64,000 nt of DNA from Nisaea sp. (lineage in GTDB: Bacteria; Pseudomonadota; Alphaproteobacteria; Thalassobaculales; Thalassobaculaceae). Below the pieces are notes generated by a model, which saw only the letters and a program-made list of their open reading frames with translations, was not told the origin of the DNA and searched no databases. The position numbers and the translations under genes are program-made. Below, piece after piece: positions 35,888 through 45,669 of the stretch. Numbering within the stretch: the first letter of the stretch is position 1; every line of letters starts with the position of its first letter. The DNA lies in the NCBI RefSeq assembly GCF_017640745.1, contig NZ_JAEPQA010000019.1, positions 39,072-103,071 on the forward strand, written 5' to 3'.

Positions 35888-36559
35888 ATGGGCGACGGCA
35901 TCGCGTTCTTCGATATAATTCTTTTCGCGCTGCTTGCAGGGTTTCTGTTTTTCAGGCTCCGCAACGTGCTCGGCAAACGGACCGGACATGAGGAGCGCCA
36001 CACCGATCCCTTCTCTCCGGCGCCGGAGCGGTCTTCCAAGTCGGATAATGTCATCCAGCTTCCGGATCGCGAGCGCGACCAGCAGGGCGTCACTCAGGAT
36101 GACGCCGAGCTTTCCGACCTGATGCGGGTCAAGATGGCCGATCCGTCCTTTGACGAGATCGAATTCCTCAAGGGCGCGCGCACGGCATTCGAGTGGATCG
36201 TCGAAGCCTTTGCCAAAGGCGATCTCGACGGACTGCGACCGCTCCTCGGAGAAGATCTGATGGGAGCCTTCTCTGGCGCGGTCGAGGCGCGCGAGCAGGC
36301 AGGCGAAAGTCAGGAAACCACCATTTCCTCCTTCCGCTCCGCGCTTATCAGCGAGGTGAAGCTGACTGGATCGGTTGCGCGCGTAACTGTCGAGTTCATC
36401 ACCGATCAGGTCAAGGTGACCCGTGGGGCGGACGGTTCCGTCGTCGACGGCGACCCGGACAGGATCGAGACCGTGACGGATCTCTGGACCTTCGAACGCG
36501 ATATCAGCTCGCGCGATCCGAACTGGCATCTCGTCGCCACCCGCGTGCCCGAAGAGTAA
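35888..36559 (+). CDS. Tim44-like (TimA) domain protein
   Basis: A 223-residue protein with one N-terminal membrane helix (FFDIILFALLAGFLFFRL) and a C-terminal Tim44-like domain (about 85-223: FLKGARTAFEWIVEAFAKGDLDGLRPLL ... ETVTDLWTFERDISSRDPNWHLVAT). Bacterial TimA proteins are the proposed ancestors of mitochondrial Tim44; they are membrane-bound and probably take part in protein translocation or membrane assembly. It precedes mltA by 37 bases, as in related genomes. Confidence 0.9.
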   Translation: MGDGIAFFDIILFALLAGFLFFRLRNVLGKRTGHEERHTDPFSPAPERSSKSDNVIQLPDRERDQQGVTQDDAELSDLMRVKMADPSFDEIEFLKGARTAFEWIVEAFAKGDLDGLRPLLGEDLMGAFSGAVEAREQAGESQETTISSFRSALISEVKLTGSVARVTVEFITDQVKVTRGADGSVVDGDPDRIETVTDLWTFERDISSRDPNWHLVATRVPEE

Positions 36560-36596
36560 GGTCTCTTTGACTTCCTGAAACGGACGGGAGGGCATC

Positions 36597-37778
36597 TTGC
36601 CCCGGCGTTATCTGTGTCTGCTGGTGTTTCTCGGTCTGGCGGCGTGCGCCCCGGAACCGGAACCCGAGCGCGTGACCCAGGAAACGGCGCGTTACGAGAA
36701 AACCTCCTTATCCTCCCTGCCGGGCTGGTCTGAGGACCGGGTGAGCGATGCGCTTCCTGCGTTGAAGCGGTCCTGCGGAAAGATCCGCCGCGGCTATGAC
36801 GAACAAGAGGTGGCACCGGCCGAGATCGGCGGCACCATCGCGGACTGGCGTGCACCCTGCGACGCCCTGTCCCGGCTCTCGGACGGCAGCGACGATGCAG
36901 CTGTCCGAGACTTTCTCTCCGACTGGTTCGAGGTTTACGAGATCAAGACGGGGGAGGGTTCTGGGCTCTTCACAGGTTATTACGAACCCGAACTGAAAGG
37001 CGCGCTGCAGCGCCGTGCGGGGTACGAAACGCCTTTGCTGGGGCGCCCGGATGATCTGGTCCTGGTCAATCTCGGCGATTGGCGGTCCGGCCTCCGCGGC
37101 GAGCGGATCGCCGGACGGCTGCGCAGCGGACGTCTCGTGCCCTACGAGAGCCGGGCGGAGATCGAAGCCGGCGCGCTCGGAAAGAATGCCGAACCTCTGC
37201 TCTGGCTCGCGGACCCGATCGACGCCTTCTTTTTGCATATCCAGGGCTCGGGCCGGATCCTGCTCGATGACGGGCGTGTCCTGCGTGTCGGCTATGACGG
37301 CCATAACGGCCATGTCTACTACCCGATCGGCCGCTATCTGGTGGAGAACGGCCATATAGACAAGGACGCGATCTCGCTGCAGACGATCCGCGACTGGCTT
37401 CGCGCCAACCCTTCGGAAATGCGCGGGGTGATGGATCTGAACCCGTCCTACATCTTCTTCCGGACCGTCGACGGAGACGGCCCGATCGGTGCGCAGGGGG
37501 TCGCGTTGACGCCCGGACGTTCGCTCGCCGTCGACCGGCGCTACATTCCGCTCGGCGCGCCGGTCTGGCTCGACATTGACTATCCGGACGAGAGCGGCAA
37601 ACCGCTGAAGCGTCTGGTGGTGGCGCAGGATACCGGTGGCGCGATCAAGGGCGCGGTCCGCGGCGACGTCTTCTGGGGCCATGGCGAGACGGCGGCGGAA
37701 AAAGCCGGGCCGATGGCCGCAAGCGGACGATATTTCGTGCTTCTCCCAAAAAATCTCGATATTGCCTTAAGGCAATAG
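36597..37778 (+). CDS. mltA: Membrane-bound lytic murein transglycosylase A
   Basis: A 393-residue lipoprotein transglycosylase that cleaves glycan strands to 1,6-anhydro products. After a short signal the lipobox LAAC gives the Cys near residue 17. The MltA domain holds FTGYYEPELKG and IQGSGRILLDDG, and the 3D domain carries AQDTGGAIKGAVRGDVFWG, with catalytic aspartates near 345 and 355. The TTG start follows a GGGAGG site at the right spacing. Its last codons coincide with an 18-base palindrome just ahead of lutA. Confidence 0.93.
   Translation: MPRRYLCLLVFLGLAACAPEPEPERVTQETARYEKTSLSSLPGWSEDRVSDALPALKRSCGKIRRGYDEQEVAPAEIGGTIADWRAPCDALSRLSDGSDDAAVRDFLSDWFEVYEIKTGEGSGLFTGYYEPELKGALQRRAGYETPLLGRPDDLVLVNLGDWRSGLRGERIAGRLRSGRLVPYESRAEIEAGALGKNAEPLLWLADPIDAFFLHIQGSGRILLDDGRVLRVGYDGHNGHVYYPIGRYLVENGHIDKDAISLQTIRDWLRANPSEMRGVMDLNPSYIFFRTVDGDGPIGAQGVALTPGRSLAVDRRYIPLGAPVWLDIDYPDESGKPLKRLVVAQDTGGAIKGAVRGDVFWGHGETAAEKAGPMAASGRYFVLLPKNLDIALRQ
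37760..37777. promoter_or_regulatory. 18-base perfect palindrome upstream of lutABC (possible operator)
   Basis: TATTGCCTTAAGGCAATA is a perfect inverted repeat at the mltA end, immediately before the lutA ATG. It could bind a dimeric repressor controlling lutABC. No regulator gene lies next to the operon, and palindrome content alone does not prove a binding site. Confidence 0.4.
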
Positions 37779-37779
37779 C

Positions 37780-38616
37780 ATGCCGCGCGCCGGGTCCGGC
37801 GAAGCGGTGTCGATAAGAAAACGAGAGTGGGAGTCTGCTGTGTCGGTGTCCGTGAAAGCGCGTCCGCGCGTCGGTCTTTTCGTGACCTGTCTTGTCGATC
37901 TGTTCCGCCCGACCGTGGGGTTCGCGGCCATCTCCCTGCTGGAAAAAGCCGGCTGTGAGGTCTCGGTCCCTGAGTCCCAGACCTGCTGCGGCCAGCCGAC
38001 GTTCAATTCGGGCGATTTCAGGGACAGCCGTGACATCGCCGCCAACGTGATCGCCGCCTTCGAGGAATTCGACTATGTGGTCGCGCCCTCCGGCTCCTGC
38101 GCAGGGATGATCCGCGAGCATTATCCCGAACTTTTCGAGGACGATCCGGCGATGGCGCACCGGGCGCAGCATCTCGCCAAGCGGACCTACGAGCTGACCT
38201 CCTTCCTGGTCGATGTCATGGGGCTGGAAAAGACTGGCGCCGCCTTCGACGGCACGGTGACCTACCATGACAGCTGCTCCGGCCTGCGCGAGCTCGAGGT
38301 GAAGACGCAGCCGCGCAAGCTTCTGAACAAGGTGGACGGCCTGAAGATCACCGAACTGCCGGGGGCGGAGATCTGCTGCGGTTTCGGCGGCACGTTCTGC
38401 GTCAAGTATCCGGAGATCTCCGACAAGATGGTCACCCAGAAGGCGGAGGAGATTGTCGCCACGGGTGCAGACCATCTCCTGGCGGGCGATCTCGGTTGTC
38501 TCCTGAACATGGGCGGAAAGCTGAAGCGGCTCGGCGCGCCGACCAAGGTCCGGCATGTCGCCGAGGTGCTGGCCGGGATGACGGACGGGCCGGCGATTGG
38601 CGAGGGAGAGAACTGA
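37780..38616 (+). CDS. lutA: Lactate utilization protein A, (Fe-S)-binding
   Basis: A 278-residue LutA (YkgE-like) protein, part of the L-lactate oxidation complex LutABC. Two cysteine-rich CCG-type motifs are visible: VPESQTCCGQPTFNSGDF near 70 and ICCGFGGTFCVKYPEIS near 200, both binding iron-sulfur clusters. The ATG at 37780 directly follows mltA with AAGG eight bases ahead. A GTG at 37840, with GGGAG before it, would give 258 residues and fits family length better. It overlaps lutB by ATGA. Confidence 0.93.
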   Translation: MPRAGSGEAVSIRKREWESAVSVSVKARPRVGLFVTCLVDLFRPTVGFAAISLLEKAGCEVSVPESQTCCGQPTFNSGDFRDSRDIAANVIAAFEEFDYVVAPSGSCAGMIREHYPELFEDDPAMAHRAQHLAKRTYELTSFLVDVMGLEKTGAAFDGTVTYHDSCSGLRELEVKTQPRKLLNKVDGLKITELPGAEICCGFGGTFCVKYPEISDKMVTQKAEEIVATGADHLLAGDLGCLLNMGGKLKRLGAPTKVRHVAEVLAGMTDGPAIGEGEN

Positions 38617-40052
38617 TGCAGGCGACCTCCCATTCCTTCAAACAGAACGCCCATGACGCGCTGGCCGACGCCCAGCTGCAGAAGGCGCTTTCCAAGATGC
38701 GGCCGGGTTTCCAGCAGAAGCGCGCCGACGTGGTCGCCAAGCTGCCGGAGTTCGAGGACCTGCGCGACCGCGGACGCGACATCAAGAACCACGTGCTGGA
38801 ACATCTCGACTATTACCTCGAGCGCTTCGAGGAGAACGTCACGCGGCACGGCGGCAAGGTGCACTGGTGCCGGAACGCCGAGGAGGCGCGGCGGACCATC
38901 ATGGAGATCTGCCGCTCGGTGGACGCGAAGACCGTCACCAAGGGCAAGAGCATGGTGGCCGAGGAAATCGGCCTCAACGAATATCTCGAGGAACACGGTG
39001 TCGAGCCGATCGAGACCGATCTCGGCGAGTACATCATCCAGCTCCGGAACGAGCCGCCCAGCCACATCATCGCGCCGGCGATCCACGTCAACAAGGAACA
39101 GGTCGTCGAGGCCTTCCGCGCAAAACACACGGATCTGCCACCGAACCGTCCCCTTGAGGAGGTCGGCGATATCACGGATGAGGCGCGCACTCAGCTGCGG
39201 CCGAAATACTTCGCCGCCGATGTCGGCATCACCGGCGCCAACTTCCTGATCGCCGAGACCGGCTCCACCGTCATCGTCACCAACGAGGGCAACGGGGATC
39301 TGACCCAGACCCTCGCCAAGGCGCATGTCGTGGTCGCCAGCTTGGAGAAGATCGTGCCGACGCTGGAGGATGCGAGCAGCATCCTGCGGCTCCTGGCACG
39401 CTCGGCCACCGGACAGGAGTTTTCCGTCTACACCACCTTCTCTTCCGGCCCGCGCCGGGGCGCGGACCTGGACGGACCCGAGGAGTTCCATGTGGTTCTG
39501 CTCGACAACGGGCGCTCCGCCATGCTCGGCACCGAGTACCAGGAGATGCTGCGCTGTATCCGCTGCTCTGCCTGCATGAACCATTGCCCCGTCTATGCCG
39601 CGGTCGGCGGGCATGCCTATGGCTGGGTCTATCCGGGCCCGATGGGCGCGGTCCTCACGCCGAGCCTGATCGGCATCGACGAGGCCGGCCATCTGCCCAA
39701 CGCCTCTACCTTCTGCGGCCGCTGCGAGCAGGTATGCCCGATGCGGATCCCGTTGCCGAAGATGATGCGACACTACCGGGCGAAAGAGTATCGCGAAGGC
39801 AAGACTACCCCTCAGGTTCGCACGGGTCTGGGGCTCTGGTCGTACTTCGCGAAACGACCCTGGCTCTATCGTCAGTCGGCCAAATTCGGCGCTGCGCTAC
39901 TCGGATTTCTCGGCGGACGGAAGGGCAGAATCGCTACGCTGCCGCTGGCCTCCGGCTGGACCTCGGTCCGCGACATGCCGGCACCCGAGGGACGCACCTT
40001 CCAGCAGCTCTACCGGATGAGCGGACACGGCAAGAAAGGAGACCGGGCATGA
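38616..40052 (+). CDS. lutB: Lactate utilization protein B, iron-sulfur
   Basis: A 478-residue LutB (YkgF-like) protein. The N-terminal LUD domain holds VAEEIGLNEYLEEHGVEPIETDLGEYI and ITGANFLIAETGSTVIVTNEGN. Two [4Fe-4S] motifs CIRCSACMNHCPVY (about 313-326) and FCGRCEQVCPMRIP (about 366-380) are complete, so electron transfer is intact. A GAGGGAGAG site precedes the ATG. It lies between lutA and lutC with both starts overlapping stops. Confidence 0.95.
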   Translation: MQATSHSFKQNAHDALADAQLQKALSKMRPGFQQKRADVVAKLPEFEDLRDRGRDIKNHVLEHLDYYLERFEENVTRHGGKVHWCRNAEEARRTIMEICRSVDAKTVTKGKSMVAEEIGLNEYLEEHGVEPIETDLGEYIIQLRNEPPSHIIAPAIHVNKEQVVEAFRAKHTDLPPNRPLEEVGDITDEARTQLRPKYFAADVGITGANFLIAETGSTVIVTNEGNGDLTQTLAKAHVVVASLEKIVPTLEDASSILRLLARSATGQEFSVYTTFSSGPRRGADLDGPEEFHVVLLDNGRSAMLGTEYQEMLRCIRCSACMNHCPVYAAVGGHAYGWVYPGPMGAVLTPSLIGIDEAGHLPNASTFCGRCEQVCPMRIPLPKMMRHYRAKEYREGKTTPQVRTGLGLWSYFAKRPWLYRQSAKFGAALLGFLGGRKGRIATLPLASGWTSVRDMPAPEGRTFQQLYRMSGHGKKGDRA

Positions 40053-40735
40053 GCGAGGCACGCGCACAGATTTTGGCCGGCATCCGCAAGTCGCTTGGCC
40101 GGGGCAAGCTGGAAGGCGAGGCCGCGGCGGCGCTGGACCGGCGTCTCGCCAGCCACGAGCGCATCCTGGTGCCGAAACGCTCCGAGGGAGATCAGGCGCA
40201 CAAGGTCGGCCTCTTCGTCGAGATGGCGGAAGCCGTCCAATGTTCCGTCGACCGGCTGGACTCCCTTGCTGACGTGCCGGAAAAGCTCGCGGACTATCTC
40301 CGGCGGGAGAACCTGCCGGCCCATATCCGCCGGGCGGGCGCGCTCGATACCCTCGACATTCCCTGGGAAAAGGCGCCGTCGCTGACGTTCGAGGGCGGCC
40401 GGGCCGTCACCGAGGACGCGGTCAGCCTGACCCCGGCGCTGGCCGGGATCGCGGAAACCGGCACGATGATGCTGCATTCGGCGCCGGAGACCCCGACCAC
40501 GCTGCATTTCGTGCCCGACACCCATGTCGTCCTGCTGAAGGAGAGCCAGATCGTCGGCGCCTACGAGGACGCCTGGGACATGCTGCGGCAGAAATTCGGC
40601 CTCAAGGACGGCGCCGGCATGCCGCGCACAGTCAATCTGATCACCGGCCCGTCGCGGACCGGCGACGTGGAGCAGATCATCCAGCTCGGCGCGCACGGGC
40701 CGCGCCGGCTGCATATCCTGCTGGTCAAGGACTGA
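40049..40735 (+). CDS. lutC: Lactate utilization protein C
   Basis: A 228-residue LUD-domain protein. GIAETGTMMLHSAPETPTTLHFVPDTHVVLL and the closing LITGPSRTGDVEQIIQLGAHGPRRLHILLV are the typical LutC core. It is the third subunit of the lactate oxidase complex. The ATG overlaps the lutB stop. No lactate permease or regulator gene follows. Confidence 0.94.
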   Translation: MSEARAQILAGIRKSLGRGKLEGEAAAALDRRLASHERILVPKRSEGDQAHKVGLFVEMAEAVQCSVDRLDSLADVPEKLADYLRRENLPAHIRRAGALDTLDIPWEKAPSLTFEGGRAVTEDAVSLTPALAGIAETGTMMLHSAPETPTTLHFVPDTHVVLLKESQIVGAYEDAWDMLRQKFGLKDGAGMPRTVNLITGPSRTGDVEQIIQLGAHGPRRLHILLVKD

Positions 40736-40756
40736 ACCCACCGGCGGGGCAGGGGC

Positions 40757-41362
40757 ATGGCGCGGCGACCGACAGCGGACGAACTCAACCTCTGGCGCAA
40801 GGTCGTCGCTGATACCGAACCGCTGACTCCCGAGCGTCGCAAGGCGCTCGAGGATGCGGCTCCGAAAGTCCCGGAAATCGTGCGGAAGCAGGCGGAGAGC
40901 CAGGCATCGGGCCCGGCTCCGGCTCCGCGACACCATTCCCGGCCGGCTGGCGATCTCGGGCTCGACCGGATCAAGGTGCCGAGCGCGCTGGCCGAGCACG
41001 ATCCGGGCCGGGCGCCCGGCATCGACCGGCGCACCGCCCTCAAGATCAAGCGGGGCAAGCAACAGATCGACGGCCGCATCGACCTGCACGGCATGCGCCA
41101 GGACGAGGCCCACCGGGCGCTCAACGCCTTTGTCAACGGGGCCTACAAGCGCGGCGACCGCTGCGTTCTGGTGATCACCGGCAAGGGCACCCGCTCCGCC
41201 GACGGCGACCGCGAGGCCGGCGTGCTCCGGCGCATGACGCCGCGCTGGCTGACCGACGGAACGAACCGGGAAAAGGTCCTCGCCTATTCGCCCGCACAGC
41301 CGCAGCACGGCGGCAGCGGTGCGCTCTATGTCATGCTGCGGCGCCGGAAGGACCGCAAATGA
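40757..41362 (+). CDS. Smr/MutS domain protein
   Basis: A 201-residue protein ending in a Smr domain. The domain shows IDLHGMRQDEAHRALNAFV near 109-127, the VITGKGTRS loop and a C-terminal GALYVMLRR. The first 85 residues are charged and probably disordered. Stand-alone Smr proteins are nucleases acting on DNA or on stalled-ribosome mRNA. In relatives it follows mltA directly; here lutABC separates them. It overlaps the XRE gene by ATGA. Confidence 0.9.
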   Translation: MARRPTADELNLWRKVVADTEPLTPERRKALEDAAPKVPEIVRKQAESQASGPAPAPRHHSRPAGDLGLDRIKVPSALAEHDPGRAPGIDRRTALKIKRGKQQIDGRIDLHGMRQDEAHRALNAFVNGAYKRGDRCVLVITGKGTRSADGDREAGVLRRMTPRWLTDGTNREKVLAYSPAQPQHGGSGALYVMLRRRKDRK

Positions 41363-41730
41363 CCCCGTTCGGCGCGAAGATCCGCGCGCTCCGTTCGGAG
41401 CGCGGCGTCACCCTGAAGCAGATGGCGGCGGCCCTGCAGGTGTCGTCGGCCTATCTCTCCGCGCTGGAACACGGCAAGAAAGGCCGCCCGACGGTGGGTC
41501 TGATCCACCAGATCTGCCAGTATTTCGGCCTGATCTGGGACGATGCCGAGGATCTCAAGAAGCTCGCCAAACGCTCCAACCCGCGCGTCGTCATCGACAC
41601 GGCAGGCCTCAGCCCGAAGGCGACGGAGCTTGCCAACACCCTCGCCGACCGCATCCGCGAACTCGACGACCCCAGGATCGACACCCTGCTTGCCGAACTC
41701 GCACCGCCCGGCAAGGGGCCGCGGCACTGA
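41359..41730 (+). CDS. XRE-family helix-turn-helix transcriptional regulator
   Basis: A 123-residue DNA-binding protein. The N-terminal HTH_3 domain reads IRALRSERGVTLKQMAAALQVSSAYLSALEHGKKGRPT, followed by IHQICQYFGLIWDDAEDLKKLA. The C-terminal half holds no ligand-binding domain I recognise. It is translationally coupled to the Smr gene. The TGA stop is fused with the hslU stop as TGATCA. Confidence 0.9.
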   Translation: MTPFGAKIRALRSERGVTLKQMAAALQVSSAYLSALEHGKKGRPTVGLIHQICQYFGLIWDDAEDLKKLAKRSNPRVVIDTAGLSPKATELANTLADRIRELDDPRIDTLLAELAPPGKGPRH

Positions 41731-43038
41731 TCAGAGGATGAACTTGCTGAGGTCGGTGTCCTGCGCCAGGTCGCCGACATGCTTCTTCACGTAGGCGGCG
41801 TCGATCTTCACCGTTTCGCCACCGCGGTCGGAGGCGGTGAAGCTGATCTCGTCGAGCAGCTTCTCCATCACCGTGTGCAGCCGGCGGGCGCCGATATTCT
41901 CGACGTTCCGGTTGATATCGACCGTGAGATCCGCGAGCGCGTCGATCGCCTCGTCCGTGATGTCGAGCGTGACCTCCTCCGTCGCCATCAGCGCCGTGTA
42001 CTGCCGGATCAGGCTGTTTTCCGGTTCGGTCAAGATGCGGCGGAAATCGTCGCGGGTGAGCGCCTTCAGCTCGACCCGGTTCGGCAGGCGGCCCTGCAAT
42101 TCCGGCAGGAGGTCCGACGGTTTCGAGAGATGAAAAGCGCCGCTGGCGATGAAGAGCACGAAGTCGGTCTTCACCGAACCGTGCTTGGTCGCGACTGTCG
42201 TGCCCTCGATCAGCGGCAGCAGGTCGCGCTGCACGCCCTCGCGGCTGACATCGGCGCCGCTGCGCTCGGCGCGGGCGCAGATCTTGTCGATCTCGTCGAG
42301 GAAGACGATGCCGTTCTGCTCGACGGACTCAATCGCCTCGCGCACCACTTTTTCCTCGTCGAGCAGGTTGTCCGCCTCTTCGTCGACCAGCACCTTGTAC
42401 GACTCCGCGACCGTCATGCGGCGCTTCTTGGTGCGGCCGCCGAAGGCCTTGCCGAACATGTCGTTCAGATTGAGCATGCCCATCTGCGCGCCCGGCATTC
42501 CGGGGATCTCGAAGGTGGGCATGCCGCCGCCCTGGTCGGCGGTCTCGATCTCGATCTCCTTGTCGTCGAGCTGGCCCTCGCGCAGCATCTTGCGGAACTT
42601 CTGCTTGGTATCGGCGCCCGCGGTCTCGCCGACGAGGGCACTGACCACGCGTTCCTCCGCCGCGAGCTCGGCCTTGGCATGGACCGACTTGCGCATCTTC
42701 TCGCGCACCTGACCGATGGCGACCTCGACCAGGTCGCGGATGATCTGCTCCACGTCGCGGCCGACATAGCCGACCTCGGTGAATTTCGTCGCCTCGACCT
42801 TGATGAAGGGCGCCTCGGCGAGCTTGGCGAGGCGGCGGGCGATCTCGGTCTTGCCGACGCCGGTCGGGCCGATCATCAGGATGTTCTTCGGCTGCACTTC
42901 CTCGCGGATATCGCCTGCGAGCTGCTGCCGGCGCCAGCGGTTGCGCAGCGCAATGGCGACCGCGCGCTTGGCGTCCTTCTGGCCGATGATGAAGCGGTCG
43001 AGTTCGGAGACGATCTCACGCGGGCTGAAGGCGGTCAT
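41731..43038 (-). CDS. hslU: ATP-dependent protease ATPase subunit HslU
   Basis: A 435-residue AAA+ unfoldase of the HslUV protease. Walker [18 protein letters not shown] is at 57-73, the pore-loop region near [15 protein letters not shown], and the Walker B/sensor blocks [15 protein letters not shown] and [20 protein letters not shown] follow. It ends DLSKFIL, the C-terminal tail that docks in HslV. ATG 43038 gives the standard [14 protein letters not shown] start. Confidence 0.97.
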   Translation of the reverse strand: MTAFSPREIVSELDRFIIGQKDAKRAVAIALRNRWRRQQLAGDIREEVQPKNILMIGPTGVGKTEIARRLAKLAEAPFIKVEATKFTEVGYVGRDVEQIIRDLVEVAIGQVREKMRKSVHAKAELAAEERVVSALVGETAGADTKQKFRKMLREGQLDDKEIEIETADQGGGMPTFEIPGMPGAQMGMLNLNDMFGKAFGGRTKKRRMTVAESYKVLVDEEADNLLDEEKVVREAIESVEQNGIVFLDEIDKICARAERSGADVSREGVQRDLLPLIEGTTVATKHGSVKTDFVLFIASGAFHLSKPSDLLPELQGRLPNRVELKALTRDDFRRILTEPENSLIRQYTALMATEEVTLDITDEAIDALADLTVDINRNVENIGARRLHTVMEKLLDEISFTASDRGGETVKIDAAYVKKHVGDLAQDTDLSKFIL

Positions 43039-43095
43039 GTGTTTTACCAACTCTCGGGCCAGGTTTGGGAGTGCCACTACTTCGGGCGATTTCAA

Positions 43096-43662
43096 TCAGT
43101 TGTCGGAGTCGAGCGCTTCGACGGTAAGGTTCTCGTTGGTGTAGATGCAGATGTCGGCGGCGATCTTCATCGCCTTGCGTGCGATCGCTTCCGCATCCAT
43201 GTCGTCGCGGTCGATCAGCGCGCGGGCGGCGGCCAGCGCGAAGGAGCCGCCGGAGCCGATGCCGATCAGACCGTCCTCGGGCTCGAGCACGTCGCCGTTG
43301 CCGGTCAGCACCAGCGAGGCGGAGCTGTCGGCCACCGCCATCATCGCCTCGAGGCGGCGCAGGTAGCGGTCGGTGCGCCAGTCCTTGGCGAGTTCGACCG
43401 CAGCGCGGGTGAGCTGGCCCGGATGCTTCTCCAGCTTCTCTTCCAGGCGCTCGAACAGCGTGAAGGCGTCGGCGGTGGCGCCGGCGAACCCGGCGATCAC
43501 CTCACCGCCGCCGATCCGGCGCACCTTGCGCGCCTGCGCCTTCATCACCGTGTTGCCGAAGCTGACCTGACCGTCGCCGGCGACGACCACGCGGCCGTTC
43601 TTGCGCACCGAGAGGATGGTCGTGCCGTGCCACTGGATCGGATCCGTGCCCTGTCTGTCCAT
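43096..43662 (-). CDS. hslV: ATP-dependent protease subunit HslV
   Basis: A 188-residue proteasome-like peptidase. The catalytic N-terminal threonine is exposed at [10 protein letters not shown], preceded by a 13-residue propeptide from the ATG at 43662. Further conserved segments are [17 protein letters not shown] and [16 protein letters not shown]. The open frame reaches further upstream, but the propeptide fits this start. It is followed by hslU 57 bases later. Confidence 0.95.
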   Translation of the reverse strand: MDRQGTDPIQWHGTTILSVRKNGRVVVAGDGQVSFGNTVMKAQARKVRRIGGGEVIAGFAGATADAFTLFERLEEKLEKHPGQLTRAAVELAKDWRTDRYLRRLEAMMAVADSSASLVLTGNGDVLEPEDGLIGIGSGGSFALAAARALIDRDDMDAEAIARKAMKIAADICIYTNENLTVEALDSDN

Positions 43663-43758
43663 GAGAGCTCCATTGATTGCGTGCCCGTCCAATTGGGGCA
43701 TGCGGGGGATAACGTCAAGGCGGCGCTCCGCGCAAGCCGCGGTGACCGTGCCCGGAGA

Positions 43759-43788
43759 TTGGCATTCTCCCGCGGTTCCTGCTACATA
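43759..43788 (+). promoter_or_regulatory. Possible promoter of the his operon
   Basis: TTGGCA (43759-43764) and TACATA (43783-43788) are 18 bases apart, upstream of hisB. The -10 match is weak, so this is only a candidate in the 157-base hslV-hisB gap. Confidence 0.3.
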
Positions 43789-43819
43789 GCCGCCGTGCAT
43801 TTCCTCGGAGCAGAAATCC

Positions 43820-44428
43820 ATGTCCGACAGCCGCAGCGCAAGCGTGAAGCGCGTGACCAACGAGACCACCATTTCCGCCGAACTCAAGCTCGACGGAACC
43901 GGCCGATATGACATCGAGACCGGAGTGGGTTTCCTCGACCACATGCTGGAGCAGCTGTCGCGACATTCGCTGATCGACATGACGGTCCGGGCCAAGGGCG
44001 ACCTGCATATCGACGCGCACCACACGACGGAGGATTGCGGCTGGGCGATCGGCGAGGCGCTGACCAAGGCGCTGGGCGACCGCAAGGGGATCAATCGCTA
44101 CGGCTCCTCCTACCTGCCGATGGACGAGGCCCTCAGCCGTGTCGCGCTCGACTGTTCGAACCGGCCCTTCCTGGTCTGGCGGGCGACGCTTCCGGCGCAG
44201 AAGCTGGGAGAGATGGATACCGAGCTCTTCCGCGAGTTCTTCCAGGCCTTCTCGCAGGCGGCCGGACTGACCCTGCATATCGAGAATCTCTACGGCGACA
44301 ACACGCACCATATCGTGGAGTCGATCTTCAAGGGCGTCGGCAGGGCGCTGCGCCAGGCGGTCGAAATCGACCCGAAGCGTGCGGATGCCGTGCCCTCGAC
44401 CAAGGGAACGCTCGGGGGGTCGCTGTGA
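43820..44428 (+). CDS. hisB: Imidazoleglycerol-phosphate dehydratase
   Basis: A 202-residue single-function HisB of histidine synthesis. The two metal-binding sets are [13 protein letters not shown] with [17 protein letters not shown] in the first half and [20 protein letters not shown] in the second. It begins the hisB-hisH-GNAT-hisA-hisF-hisE operon and overlaps hisH by GTGA. Confidence 0.96.
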   Translation: MSDSRSASVKRVTNETTISAELKLDGTGRYDIETGVGFLDHMLEQLSRHSLIDMTVRAKGDLHIDAHHTTEDCGWAIGEALTKALGDRKGINRYGSSYLPMDEALSRVALDCSNRPFLVWRATLPAQKLGEMDTELFREFFQAFSQAAGLTLHIENLYGDNTHHIVESIFKGVGRALRQAVEIDPKRADAVPSTKGTLGGSL

Positions 44429-45102
44429 CCGCCGCGGGCGGGCCCAGTTCCGTCGCGGTCGTCGATTACGGGTCCGGCAATCTCCGTTCGGTGGCGAAGG
44501 CCTTCGAGCGGGTGGCGTCGGAACGCGGACCGGGAACGGACGTGGTGGTGACCTCGGACCCCGCGGTGGTGCGCCGTGCGGGCCGGATCGTGCTGCCGGG
44601 CGTCGGCGCCTTCGCCGATTGCCGCGGAGGTCTCTACGGCCTGCCGGGCATGGTCGAGGCACTGACGGACGCGGTGATCGGGCAGGGCACCCCGTTCCTC
44701 GGGATCTGCGTCGGCATGCAGCTGATGGCCGAGCGCGGCCTTGAGCATGTCGTCTCTGACGGGCTCGGCTGGATCGGCGGCGAGGTGAAGCTGATGACGC
44801 CGGCACCGGCGCCGGACGGCCTGCCGCTGAAGGTGCCGCATATGGGCTGGAACCGTCTCAATCTGCTGCAGCCGGAGCATCCGCTGCTGAAAGGCATCGA
44901 AGAGGGCGCCTTCGTTTACTATGTGCACTCCTATCTCTTCGACGTCGCCGATCGCACGGATCTGGCGGCGGTGAGTGACTATGGCGGCGAGATCGCCGCC
45001 GTGGTCGGACGTAAGAACTATTTTGGAACCCAGTTCCACCCCGAAAAGAGCCAGGCGAACGGACTTGCCTTCATCCGCAATTTCCTCGACTGGCGTCCCT
45101 GA
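44425..45102 (+). CDS. hisH: Imidazole glycerol phosphate synthase, glutaminase subunit
   Basis: A 225-residue class I glutamine amidotransferase that supplies ammonia to His[21 protein letters not shown] opens it, the nucleophile elbow GICVGMQLM has Cys95, and [11 protein letters not shown] holds the catalytic His and Glu. The GTG at 44425 overlaps the hisB stop; the open frame upstream only mirrors hisB. Confidence 0.96.
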   Translation: MTAAGGPSSVAVVDYGSGNLRSVAKAFERVASERGPGTDVVVTSDPAVVRRAGRIVLPGVGAFADCRGGLYGLPGMVEALTDAVIGQGTPFLGICVGMQLMAERGLEHVVSDGLGWIGGEVKLMTPAPAPDGLPLKVPHMGWNRLNLLQPEHPLLKGIEEGAFVYYVHSYLFDVADRTDLAAVSDYGGEIAAVVGRKNYFGTQFHPEKSQANGLAFIRNFLDWRP

Positions 45103-45114
45103 GGGAGCCCGGCC

Positions 45115-45669
45115 ATGAATGAAACCAATAGCGAGACCCGCCTGCCGCCGGTGGCGACGGTGGAGATGCTGAGCGAATTCGGTGCGGGCGACCTGCAGGA
45201 TCTGTCAGACGCGGCCGAGGCGGCGATCATCGACGGCGGCGGGTTCGGCTGGATCGCGCCGCCGCCGCGCGAGACGCTGGAGGCTTTCTGGCGCGGGGTT
45301 CTGATCATTCCGGAACGCCATCTCTTCGTCGGCCGGCTCGACGGGGTGATCGCCGGATCCTGCCAGATCCAGCGCCCGCCGAAGAACAACGAGGCGCAGT
45401 GCCATACCTGCAAGCTGACGACCAACTTCGTCGCTCCGTGGGGCCGCGGGCACGGGCTGTCGCAGAAACTGATCGAGATCGCCGAGAGTCACGCCCGGGA
45501 GGAGGGCTTCAAGGTGCTGACCCTCGACGTTCGGGAGACCCAGCACGCGGCGATCCGGCTCTATGAGCGGCTTGGTTATGTCCGGTTCGGCACCCTGCCG
45601 CACTATGCCTATGTGCGCGACGGCTACGTCGCCGGTCACTTCTATTACAAGGAACTGGACGCGGCATGA
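45115..45669 (+). CDS. GNAT-family N-acetyltransferase
   Basis: A 184-residue GNAT protein. The acetyl-CoA loop [23 protein letters not shown] (about 107-129) and [21 protein letters not shown] at the end fit the fold. It lies between hisH and hisA and overlaps hisA by ATGA, so it is translated with the histidine enzymes. Its acceptor is unknown. Confidence 0.9.
   Translation: MNETNSETRLPPVATVEMLSEFGAGDLQDLSDAAEAAIIDGGGFGWIAPPPRETLEAFWRGVLIIPERHLFVGRLDGVIAGSCQIQRPPKNNEAQCHTCKLTTNFVAPWGRGHGLSQKLIEIAESHAREEGFKVLTLDVRETQHAAIRLYERLGYVRFGTLPHYAYVRDGYVAGHFYYKELDAA

Noticed and set aside
41779..43911. 710-codon plus-strand open frame opposite hslU and hslV
   Set aside because: It is a shadow of hslUV; its low-complexity Asp/Leu/Gly-rich translation has no recognisable motif.
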